Program-made: the position numbers and the translations under genes
The notes under the pieces: model-generated
What the model was told of the DNA's origin: nothing
What the model saw: the letters and a program-made list of their open reading frames with translations, nothing else
Databases searched by the model: none
Shown here: positions 47,948 through 55,390 of the stretch, piece after piece
Layout of the letters: every line of letters starts with the position of its first letter
Numbering within the stretch: position 1 is the first letter of the stretch
NCBI RefSeq assembly: GCF_036250735.1
Contig: NZ_CP109430.1
Location: forward strand, 9,548,001-9,612,000
Reading direction: 5' to 3'
Length of the DNA stretch: 64,000 nt
Origin: Streptosporangium sp. NBC_01495
GTDB taxonomy: Bacteria > Actinomycetota > Actinomycetes > Streptosporangiales > Streptosporangiaceae

Positions 47948-49186
47948 ATGACCGCCATCGAGATGACCACCCCCTGGGAGAGGATCAGCGCGCACTGGTC
48001 CGCGCGGGCCTGGCTTCGCACCGCGCACCTGGTGACGGGCGCGCCGATCGCCCTGCTGGGCGTGGCGGCGATCTCGGCGCTGGTGACGGCGTCGGTGCTG
48101 CTGGTGTGGACCGTGGTGGTCCCCGTGATCGCGCTGCTGCTGTTCTTCTGGGTCGTCCGGCTGCTCACCCTGGTGCAGCGGTCCCGATTCGCCGCCTTCC
48201 TCGGCGTCGACATCCTCCCGGTCCCACACCGCCCCCTGAGCATGAACCCGTTCAGGCGGCTGCTCCAGGAGGCCAGGACACGGAGCACCTGGCGCCGGCT
48301 CGGGTACCACCTGCTGGCCCCGCTGATCAGCGGCGTCGGTGCCGTCTCGGTCGTCGGGGCCTGGGCGGGCGGCCTGGTCACCGCCGGGCTCGCCGTGCGG
48401 TACTGGGCGATGGAGGAGAGCGGGCGGAGCGTGGCGTTCGTCCTCGTCTCGGGGGCCCTGCTCGTCGCGGGGCCGTGGGTGGCCCGCGGGTTCGCGGTGC
48501 TGGATGTGATCGCCGCCGAGGCCCTGCTCGGCCCCAGCCTGAGCGACCAGCTGGTCCAGCGGGTCGAGACGCTGCGGGAGAGCCGCGCCGAGGTGGTCGA
48601 CGCCGCGGACGCCGAGCGCCGCCGCATCGAGCGGGATCTGCACGACGGGACCCAGCAGCGGCTGGTGTCGCTGGCGATGAACCTGGGCATGGCCCGCGCC
48701 ACCCTCACCGACCTGCCGGAACCCGCCCGCGAGGTGATCGTCCAGGCGCACGAGGAGGCCAAGCAGGCACTGAAGGAGCTGCGCGACTTCGTCCGGGGGC
48801 TGCACCCGGCCGTACTCAACGACCAGGGCCTGGACGCGGCACTGTCCGGCCTGGCCGCGCGGGCCCCGTTCCCCGTACGGCTGAGCGTCGACATCTCCGA
48901 GCGGGCCTCCCCCACGGTCGAGGCGGTGGCGTTCTTCGTCGTGTCCGAGGCGCTGACCAACATCACCAAGCACGCGGGGGCGTCCGGCGCCGAGGTCACC
49001 GTCACCCGCCTCGGCGACCGCCTCCACGTGGCCGTCAGCGACGACGGCCACGGCGGCGCGGACCCGGAGCGGGGGACCGGCCTGCGCGGCCTGTCCCGCC
49101 GGGTCGGCTCCGTGGACGGCATCCTGTACGTCGACAGCCCGCTCGGCGGGCCGACGACGATCAGAGTGGAGCTACCGTGCGCGTAG
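47948..49186 (+). CDS. Sensor histidine kinase, NarL/DesK type
   Basis: A 412-aa kinase with four membrane segments in two pairs (about residues 28-75 and 125-190). Then comes the HisKA_3 dimerisation helix with the phospho-acceptor His in AERRRIERDLHDGTQQRLVSL (about 235), and a HATPase domain with the N box FFVVSEALTNITKHA and G box DDGHGGADPERGTGLRGLSRR. Signal unknown. The stop overlaps the GTG of the response regulator by 10 bp, so the pair is co-translated. A DUF4097 gene follows. Confidence 0.92.
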   Translation: MTAIEMTTPWERISAHWSARAWLRTAHLVTGAPIALLGVAAISALVTASVLLVWTVVVPVIALLLFFWVVRLLTLVQRSRFAAFLGVDILPVPHRPLSMNPFRRLLQEARTRSTWRRLGYHLLAPLISGVGAVSVVGAWAGGLVTAGLAVRYWAMEESGRSVAFVLVSGALLVAGPWVARGFAVLDVIAAEALLGPSLSDQLVQRVETLRESRAEVVDAADAERRRIERDLHDGTQQRLVSLAMNLGMARATLTDLPEPAREVIVQAHEEAKQALKELRDFVRGLHPAVLNDQGLDAALSGLAARAPFPVRLSVDISERASPTVEAVAFFVVSEALTNITKHAGASGAEVTVTRLGDRLHVAVSDDGHGGADPERGTGLRGLSRRVGSVDGILYVDSPLGGPTTIRVELPCA

Positions 49187-49818
49187 TGCTCGCCGAGGAC
49201 TCCGTACTGCTGAGAGAGGGGCTCGTCCGCCTGCTCGGCTCGGCGGGCATCGAGGTCGTGGCCGCGGTGTCCGACGCGGAGGGGCTGCTGCGCGCCGTGG
49301 ACGAGCACGTCCCCGACCTCGTCGTCACCGACGTGCGGATGCCGCCCTCGCACACCGACGAGGGCCTGCGCGCGGCGCTCGTGCTGCGCCGCCAGCGGCC
49401 CGCGCTCGCGATCCTCGTGCTCTCCCAGTACGTCGAGGAGCGCTACGCCACCCAGCTGCTGTCCACCGCGACCAGCGGGGTCGGCTACCTGCTCAAGGAC
49501 CGGGTGGCCGACGTCGAGGAGTTCCTCGACGCGCTGCGCCGGGTCGCCGCCGGAGGCACCGCCCTGGACCCCGAGGTGGTCGCCCAGCTGCTGCTGCGCA
49601 GGCACAGCGACCCGCTGGACCGGCTGACCCGCAGGGAGCACGAGGTGCTCTCACTGATCGCGGAGGGCCGCTCCAACACCGGGATCGCCGAGGCCCTGGT
49701 GGTGTCCGAGAGCGCGGTCGGCAAGCACATCAACAACATCTTCACCAAGCTCGACCTCTCCGGCGCCGACAAGGACCACCGCCGAGTACTCGCCGTCCTG
49801 CGATTCCTGAAGGTTTGA
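49177..49818 (+). CDS. Response regulator, NarL/LuxR type
   Basis: A 213-aa response regulator. Receiver domain with the acidic pocket VVLAEDS, phospho-acceptor Asp in DLVVTDVRMPP (about 52), and YLLKDRV lysine. The C-terminal LuxR helix-turn-helix is LTRREHEVLSLIAEGRSNTGIAEALVVSESAVGKHINNIFTKL. GTG 49177 follows GTGGAG and overlaps the kinase gene by 10 bp. The DUF4097 protein 4 bp downstream is a likely partner or target. Confidence 0.93.
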   Translation: MRVVLAEDSVLLREGLVRLLGSAGIEVVAAVSDAEGLLRAVDEHVPDLVVTDVRMPPSHTDEGLRAALVLRRQRPALAILVLSQYVEERYATQLLSTATSGVGYLLKDRVADVEEFLDALRRVAAGGTALDPEVVAQLLLRRHSDPLDRLTRREHEVLSLIAEGRSNTGIAEALVVSESAVGKHINNIFTKLDLSGADKDHRRVLAVLRFLKV

Positions 49819-49822
49819 AGAC

Positions 49823-50662
49823 ATGCCGATACGAAACAACGCCCGGATCGCCTGGCTGATCACCGGCGGGACGCTCACCGCGCTCGCCGTGGCCTTCACC
49901 GCCCTGGCGGCGTGGGCCGAGATCATGACGGTCCGCCGGACCATCGAGACCACGATGCAGTCCCGGGCGTTCACCGTGCCGGGGATCGTCGTGGAGAGCA
50001 CGGGCTACGTCAACATCTCGGTCGTGCCGGGAGCGGCGAAGCGGCTGGACCTGGAGCGGACGCTCTTCTGGACCCTGGACCGGCCGGTGGTCACCGAGGA
50101 GTGGGACGGGCGAACGCTCAGGCTCGACGTCCACTGCCTCGGCGGCGACAGTCCCGGCGGCCCCGTCTGCCAGGCCGACTACATCCTGCGCGTGCCCGCC
50201 ACCACCGACGTCGAGGCGGTGTCCCGCCGCCTCGGAACCGTGTCGGTGAGCGGCGTCCAGGGTGACCTGGAACTCACCACTACCACCGGCGACGTGATCG
50301 TGGACGGCACGGAGGGCGCGCTGCGGGTACGGGCGCAGACGGGGAACGTGATCGGCACCGGCCTCGGGTCCACCGGGGCCGACGTCGAGACCGGCACGGG
50401 AGACGTCGAGCTGGGGTTCACGGTCCCGCCGGGCGACGTCAGCGCCGTGGTGAGGGTCGCGGGGAACGTGAGGGTCACGGTGCCGGACGGGGAGGAGTAC
50501 CGGGAGGGTTACGACGTGCGGACCGGCACCGGGAATCAGGAGGGCCACGACGTGCGGACCGGCACCGGGAACGCGATCGTCGAGGTGCGGCGCGACCCGG
50601 CCGCCCCACGGCGGATCACCGCCCTGACCGGGATGGGCGAGCTGAGCATCCTCCCGTCCTGA
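49823..50662 (+). CDS. DUF4097 membrane-anchored beta-strand protein
   Basis: A 279-aa protein with one N-terminal membrane anchor (IAWLITGGTLTALAVAFTALAAWA). An extracytoplasmic domain of repeated short beta strands follows (LGTVSVSGVQGDLELTTTTGDVIVDGTEGALRVRAQTGNV), the pattern of the DUF4097/Toast_rack family. Such proteins often accompany two-component systems that sense the cell envelope. It starts 4 bp after the response regulator stop, same operon. Near the C-terminus a DVRTGTGN unit is duplicated. Confidence 0.85.
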   Translation: MPIRNNARIAWLITGGTLTALAVAFTALAAWAEIMTVRRTIETTMQSRAFTVPGIVVESTGYVNISVVPGAAKRLDLERTLFWTLDRPVVTEEWDGRTLRLDVHCLGGDSPGGPVCQADYILRVPATTDVEAVSRRLGTVSVSGVQGDLELTTTTGDVIVDGTEGALRVRAQTGNVIGTGLGSTGADVETGTGDVELGFTVPPGDVSAVVRVAGNVRVTVPDGEEYREGYDVRTGTGNQEGHDVRTGTGNAIVEVRRDPAAPRRITALTGMGELSILPS

Positions 50663-50977
50663 CCCGCCGCCTCCCGTCCCGCGAGGCTCCGTGAGTTCCG
50701 TGAGTTCCGTGAGGCCCGTGAGGCCCGTGAGCTCCGTGAGGCCCGTGAGGCCCGTGAGCTCCGCGAGGCCCGCGAGGCCCGCCGGTTCCGTGTGAGTCCT
50801 GCGAGTTCCGTGAGTTTCGTGAATCCTGTGAATCCCGTGAACACGACGCGATGGGGATCGTCCCCGCCTTCCCAGCAGGGCGGGGTTGGGCGGGGCGGAG
50901 CATTGCGCACACAGGTTTGACCAGGTCAAAACCAATGCCGGGGCGTCTCCGCCCGCGCGGAGGACTTGAATCGAGTC
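50663..50977. other. Intergenic region dominated by a 9-bp minisatellite
   Basis: 315 bp between the DUF4097 gene and the TetR-type gene. About half is the 9-bp tandem repeat at 50682-50844. The last 100 bp are ordinary GC-rich DNA with the GGAGG before the TetR-type gene. Confidence 0.6.
50682..50844. repeat. 9-bp minisatellite, about 18 units
   Basis: Units are variants of GTGAGTTCC, GTGAGGCCC and GTGAGCTCC, in places CGCGAGGCCC, and degenerate to GTGAATCCC at the right end. The mix of variants in a regular order shows both amplification and drift. Confidence 0.9.
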
Positions 50978-51607
50978 ATGATTCCCGCCGACGACCCACA
51001 GAGCCGAGCGGTCATCGACATCGCGACGCGGCTCTTCGCGGCGTTCGGTTACGACGGCACGTCACTCCAGGGGATAGCGGAGGCGGCCGGGGAGGACCTG
51101 GGCTGGGTGCAGCGGCGGTTCGGTGACAAACACGACCTCTACCTCGTCGTCATCGACCACGCCAGCCGGGCGGAACGGGCGGTCGTGGAGGACGCGCTCA
51201 GCGCGCTCCCCGCCGCCGATCCCCAGGGGGTCGCCGCCGCCATGTACGGACTCTCCGAGCGCTACCTGGAGTTCTGCCTCACCAGCCCGCAGATCCCCGC
51301 GCTGTGGATGCACCGCTGGCTCGGCGACGCCGCCGACATCCCCGACCTGGAGCGGATCTACTCGGTCCCCCTCATCAACTTCACCCGCGACGCGCTGCGC
51401 TCCGCCGCCAGGGCCGGACTGATCGACGACCAGGTGGACCTGGGCCTGATGATCCGTACGCTGATCTGGAGCGTGTACGGGTTCCTGCACGGCGAGACGA
51501 TCGCCGAGGCGGACCGCTCCGTCTCCGCCGACCCGCAGGCGCGGCAACGCTTCCTGGCCCATCACCGCCAGCTGGTCGATCGCATGCTGAGACTTCCCGG
51601 CGCCTGA
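50978..51607 (+). CDS. TetR-family transcriptional regulator
   Basis: A 209-aa regulator. The N-terminal TetR helix-turn-helix (VIDIATRLFAAFGYDGTSLQGIAEAAGEDLGWVQRRFGDKHDLYLVVIDHA, residues about 12-62) has the usual Y-F pocket. A helical ligand domain follows. ATG 50978 is preferred; a TTG at 50966 is in frame but only 2 bp from the GGAGG. Target unknown: no divergent partner. A 10-bp repeat (agagcccccg, three times, 51641-51670) follows the gene. Confidence 0.9.
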   Translation: MIPADDPQSRAVIDIATRLFAAFGYDGTSLQGIAEAAGEDLGWVQRRFGDKHDLYLVVIDHASRAERAVVEDALSALPAADPQGVAAAMYGLSERYLEFCLTSPQIPALWMHRWLGDAADIPDLERIYSVPLINFTRDALRSAARAGLIDDQVDLGLMIRTLIWSVYGFLHGETIAEADRSVSADPQARQRFLAHHRQLVDRMLRLPGA

Positions 51608-51640
51608 GAACGGCCGCCGAGAGATCCTCCCCGGCCCCGG

Positions 51641-51670
51641 AGAGCCCCCGAGAGCCCCCGAGAGCCCCCG
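51641..51670. repeat. 10-bp tandem repeat, three exact units
   Basis: agagcccccg at 51641, 51651 and 51661, preceded by a partial copy, in the gap between the TetR-type gene and the convergent response regulator. Confidence 0.9.
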
Positions 51671-51730
51671 AGAACGACGTGTCCGCCGATCTGTGCCGTC
51701 CCGGGAGACGGCGGGCGCGCCGGACGACGC

Positions 51731-52390
51731 TCAGGCGTCCCCCGGCACCAGCCCCGCCTCGTAGGCGATGATCGCCGCCTGGACGCGGTTGTTCAGGCCG
51801 AGCCGGAGCAGGATGGCGCTGACGTGGGATTTGACGGTGCCCTGCGAGAGGAACAGCTCGCGGCCGATGTCGTGGTTGGACATGCCCCGGCCAACGAGTG
51901 CCAGCACTTCGCGCTCCCGCGCGGTCAGCGACCTCACGTGCCCACGTGCCACCCCCGCCCTGGAGAGCCTGCCGCCGCTCAACTGCGTGATGACCTTCCG
52001 CGCGATCCTCGGCGACAGGTACGCCGCACCGTCGGCGACCGCGCGCACCCCGATGATCAGTTCGCGGGGGTCCGCGGCTTTCAGCAGGAAGCCACTGGCC
52101 CCCTCGTCGAGCGCCCTGGAGACGTACTCGTCCTCGTCGAACGTGGTCAGCATGACGACCGCGACCTCCGGCATCGTGACGCGCAGCTCGGCCGCGGCGG
52201 ACAGGCCGTCGAGGCGGGGCATCCGGATGTCCAGCAGCGCGATGTCCGGCCGGTGCGCGCGCACCAGCTCGATCGCCTCGCGCCCGTCGGCGGCTTCGGC
52301 GACCACTTCGATGCCCTCGTCGGTGGCCAGGATCGCCTTCACCCCCGCTCGGATCATGGCCTCGTCGTCGGCCAGCACTATCCGGATCAT
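51731..52390 (-). CDS. Response regulator, NarL/LuxR type
   Basis: A 219-aa response regulator: receiver pocket IVLADDEAM, phospho-acceptor Asp in PDIALLDIRMPRLDG (about 54), LLKAADP lysine. C-terminal LuxR helix-turn-helix LTAREREVLALVGRGMSNHDIGRELFLSQGTVKSHVSAILLRL. ATG 52390 overlaps the kinase stop (ATGA). Third gene of a serine hydrolase-kinase-regulator operon. Confidence 0.95.
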   Translation of the reverse strand: MIRIVLADDEAMIRAGVKAILATDEGIEVVAEAADGREAIELVRAHRPDIALLDIRMPRLDGLSAAAELRVTMPEVAVVMLTTFDEDEYVSRALDEGASGFLLKAADPRELIIGVRAVADGAAYLSPRIARKVITQLSGGRLSRAGVARGHVRSLTAREREVLALVGRGMSNHDIGRELFLSQGTVKSHVSAILLRLGLNNRVQAAIIAYEAGLVPGDA

Positions 52391-53472
52391 CGGCTTTCCT
52401 CGTCTCCTCTCCTGCCGGGTGAGAACCCCTCCCGATCGGGCGGGAATCCTTCCCGATCGAGCGGGCCCCTCTCCTGGTCGAGCGGGAATCGCGCCGTCAC
52501 GGTGAACCCGCCGTCATGGGGGCCGGCCCGCAGTGTGCCCCCGAGCAACCGCACTCGCTCGCGCAGACCCGCGATCCCGCTCCCGCCGCTCCCCAGCCCC
52601 GGCCTCGGCTCCGGCCCTGGCCCCAGCCCCGGCCCCGGCATCGCACGGACGGCGGAGTTGGACACGGTGACGGTGACCGTGTCGCGGGTCCGTTCGACGC
52701 GGACGAGCACGTCCGCGTCCGGGGCGTGACGGGCGGCGTTGGTCAGCGACTCCCGCACCACCCGGTGCGCGGCCCTGTCCACCAGCGGCGGCAGGGGCGC
52801 CCGCTCGCCGGCACGGTGGAGGACGACCGTCATTCCGGCACCACACGCGCGGTCCACCAGCGCCTCGATGGACTCGTCCGGCGGCTCGGTCGAAACGGCC
52901 CCGCTCTCGCGCAGCACCCCGAGGGTGTGGCGGAGCCGGTCGGTCGCGGTGACCGCGGAGGCTCGCAGCTGAGCCGCCGCCTCCCGGTTCCGCCGGGTCA
53001 TGTCGGCGGCCAGTTCCAGGGCTCCGGCGCGCAGGGCGATCAGCGCCAGTTCGTGGCCGAGCGAGTCGTGCATGTCCTCGGCGATACGGGCGCGCTCGCG
53101 AAGGGTGACGCGCTCGGCGATGAACTCCCGCTCCCGCCTGAGCCGGGCGACCCGCTCCCGGCCCGCCTCCAGCAGGTCGGCCTGCTGCCGCTGGAAACGA
53201 CCCGCCAGCCACGGCAGCACCACGAAGAGGCCGAGAGCCGTCAGCGCGCCGGCCCCGGTCGCGAAGTCCGGCACGGCGTAGACGACCCCGGGCATCGCGA
53301 GAACGGTCAGGAGCAGCCAGCCTCGCCGTACGGGCAGGTGGCGTCCGTGCAGGTAGGCGGCCACGGCCAGTATCACGAAGAGAAGCTGCCGCCACAGCGG
53401 GATACTGTCGAGGTGCAACCCGCTGATCAGGGCGGATTCCGCGATCACCGCCAGTATCACGCCGTTCCTCAC
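52387..53472 (-). CDS. Sensor histidine kinase, DesK/NarL type
   Basis: About 361 aa. Four or five membrane helices (residues 5-115), a coiled-coil, and the HisKA_3 helix with the acceptor His in ARIAEDMHDSLGHELALIALRAGALE. HATPase with VVRESLTNAARHA (N box) and GSGIAGLRERV (G2). A Pro/Gly repeat PGPGLGPGPEPRPGLG interrupts the region between G1 and G2, where the D-x-G of the G1 box is missing. The C-terminus repeats DREGFPPDREGF. GTG 53472 overlaps the serine hydrolase stop by 3-4 bp (GTGA). The long in-frame region upstream is another frame of that gene. Confidence 0.85.
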   Translation of the reverse strand: MRNGVILAVIAESALISGLHLDSIPLWRQLLFVILAVAAYLHGRHLPVRRGWLLLTVLAMPGVVYAVPDFATGAGALTALGLFVVLPWLAGRFQRQQADLLEAGRERVARLRREREFIAERVTLRERARIAEDMHDSLGHELALIALRAGALELAADMTRRNREAAAQLRASAVTATDRLRHTLGVLRESGAVSTEPPDESIEALVDRACGAGMTVVLHRAGERAPLPPLVDRAAHRVVRESLTNAARHAPDADVLVRVERTRDTVTVTVSNSAVRAMPGPGLGPGPEPRPGLGSGGSGIAGLRERVRLLGGTLRAGPHDGGFTVTARFPLDQERGPLDREGFPPDREGFSPGRRGDEESR

Positions 53473-54932
53473 CTGGTCGACACTACCGATCGCAGCCTCG
53501 CCAGCCGCATCGCGGCGGTGGCGGCCCCCGCCGCGGCCACGACCGCGAAGGTGATCGTCATCGGTGCGGCGAAGTAGGTGAGTTGCTCCCAGGTGACCGT
53601 CCGGCCGTTCATGAGAAAGGAGATCAGCCACGGATACCCGGCGAACAGCGCGACCGGCAGCAGCACCGACGCCAACCGCAGCCCGATCCGCAGCCCGATC
53701 CGCCGGCCGGGGCTCCCTGCCCTCCCGCTCGCCCAGCGGCGAGACCGCAGCACGCCGAGCGCCCCCAGGCCCGCCGCCGCCAGCGCGATCAGCCCCAGGA
53801 CCAGCTCGAACGTCTGCCGACCGCCGCCCGGCACGTCGGGCGTGCCGCCCCGGCTCATCGCGACGAGGCCGGTGAGCACGTCGTAGGTGTCGTCGTGGAG
53901 GGCGGCACCGTTGGTCATGACCGCGAAGCCGTACCCCGTGTCCGGGGCGATCGCCTCCACGGCGGTGTAGGTGAACAGATTGCCCGAGTGCACGAGCAGC
54001 CTGGTGCCGCCCACGCTCTCCTCGCCCCAGCCCATGCCGTAGTCGCGCACCGTGGACGGCGTGTGCATGGTCCTCAGGCTCTCCGGCGTCACCAGTCGCT
54101 CCCCGCCGCCGGTCTGGTTGATCAGCCACCTGCCCATGTCGGCGGCGTTGGTGACGACGCCGCCGGCACCGCCGCCGCGGAAGCCGGGCAGCTCGGGGCG
54201 CGCCACCCAGGCGCCGTACACCGAGTTGAATCCCTCGGACGGCCTGACGACGCGGTCTCCGACGGCGCTGCCCGTCATGCCGAGCGGGCCGAAGACACGC
54301 TGCTCCATGTAGTCGCCGAAGCTCCGTCCGCCGGCGACCTCGACCAGCCTGGCGGCCACGTCGTAGTTGACGTTGCAGTACTCCCAACGTGTACCGGGGT
54401 CGGCTGCCAGCGTGCCGGTGCCCAGCGCGGACACGTAGCCGGCGAGCGACGTGGCCGCCTGCGTCGCGCCGATGTCGACGGTGGTGTCGGACAGGCCCGA
54501 GGTCTGGTTGAGCAGTTGCCGCACGGTGATCCCGGCGGCGCGCCGATCGGCCATGCGAAACTCCGGCAGTTGCCTGGCGACCGGCTCGTCCAGCGAGATC
54601 CTGCCGTCGTCGACCAGCGTCATGACCGCCATGGCGGTGAACGACTTGCTGACCGAGGCGACACGCATCGGGGTCCTCGCGGTGACCGGTTCGCCGTCCG
54701 ACTCGCGCCCGTATCCACCGGCGTGCACGATCTCGCCCCGGTGGGTCACGACGACGGACATCCCCGGCAGTCCGGTGGACTCCATGGTCTTGTCGAGGTA
54801 GGCGTCGACGGCGGCCGGGGTCAGCCCGGTGGCGGGTGGCGCGGCCCACGCGGCGTGAGTCGCGATGGGAGTCGCGGCGAGGGCCGAGACCAGGCCGACC
54901 GCCGCCGCCAGGGAGGTGAGCTTGTGTTTCAT
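53469..54932 (-). CDS. Serine hydrolase (beta-lactamase family) with C-terminal membrane domain
   Basis: A 487-aa protein. Signal peptide MKHKLTSLAAAVGLVSALAA...AWAAP, then an extracytoplasmic class C beta-lactamase-like domain with SxxK as SVSK (about 99-102), YxN as YCN and an HSGN in the third-motif position. After about residue 350, three or four membrane helices (for example TFELVLGLIALAAAGLGALGVL and LASVLLPVALFAGYPWLISFLM). It is the first gene of an operon with a kinase and a response regulator, so it may serve as a cell-wall or beta-lactam sensor or processing enzyme. That role is inferred from context. Confidence 0.87.
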   Translation of the reverse strand: MKHKLTSLAAAVGLVSALAATPIATHAAWAAPPATGLTPAAVDAYLDKTMESTGLPGMSVVVTHRGEIVHAGGYGRESDGEPVTARTPMRVASVSKSFTAMAVMTLVDDGRISLDEPVARQLPEFRMADRRAAGITVRQLLNQTSGLSDTTVDIGATQAATSLAGYVSALGTGTLAADPGTRWEYCNVNYDVAARLVEVAGGRSFGDYMEQRVFGPLGMTGSAVGDRVVRPSEGFNSVYGAWVARPELPGFRGGGAGGVVTNAADMGRWLINQTGGGERLVTPESLRTMHTPSTVRDYGMGWGEESVGGTRLLVHSGNLFTYTAVEAIAPDTGYGFAVMTNGAALHDDTYDVLTGLVAMSRGGTPDVPGGGRQTFELVLGLIALAAAGLGALGVLRSRRWASGRAGSPGRRIGLRIGLRLASVLLPVALFAGYPWLISFLMNGRTVTWEQLTYFAAPMTITFAVVAAAGAATAAMRLARLRSVVSTR

Positions 54933-55390
54933 GGGAAGAACCTAGAAAGCCCCGGCCCCGGAAAGATCCGACGACCGGCCACCACCACCCCCGACCAAAG
55001 TCTGATTTCCGGCCGGCGACAGGCAGCGGCCCGACGTCCCGCCGAAAACTCGCGGAGTCGCCCGGCTCTTCCAAGGCGTGCTCGCCGGCCCCGCACTCAC
55101 GTCCGGCGCCGACCTGCCCTTCACGTCACCCACTCACCGGCGTGGTGGAGGGCGACCGGTTCCCCGCCCCCTTCGCCGTCCCCGCTGTCGGTGGCATCGG
55201 CTACTCTGTCGCCGATCATGAACGCGAGTGAGGTGGGAGCGCGCCCACGCGTTTGGGAAACCCTCTCGACGCCAGGCCACGACCATGCTCATGATGTCGG
55301 TAGGACGCTTTCACCGACCGGGACGACGGCGACCCCGCCACCGCCCCGCGCGTCCCGGCAGTCGCGAGAACCAACGGGGGTTTTCGAAGG
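54933..55390. promoter_or_regulatory. Divergent region between serine hydrolase operon and GH1-LacI gene
   Basis: 458 bp with no supported gene. The part from 55200 to 55390 should hold the promoter of the GH1-LacI gene and contains a CelR/CebR-like operator at 55234-55247. The part next to the serine hydrolase gene shows no recognisable motif. Confidence 0.55.
55234..55247. promoter_or_regulatory. CelR/CebR-like operator
   Basis: TGGGAGCGCGCCCA differs at one position from TGGGAGCGCTCCCA, the published palindromic operator of the cellulose/cellobiose repressors CelR and CebR of actinobacteria. It lies 144 bp before the GH1-LacI start codon. Confidence 0.7.

Noticed and set aside
50682..50844. 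9-bp repeat considered as a CRISPR-like or regulatory iteron array
   Set aside because: Units are contiguous without spacers and too degenerate for iterons; it is a simple minisatellite.
53473..55074. Extended N-terminus of the sensor kinase over the serine hydrolase gene
   Set aside because: The residues are low-complexity and correspond to a shadow frame; the kinase starts at GTG 53472 with a GTGA overlap.
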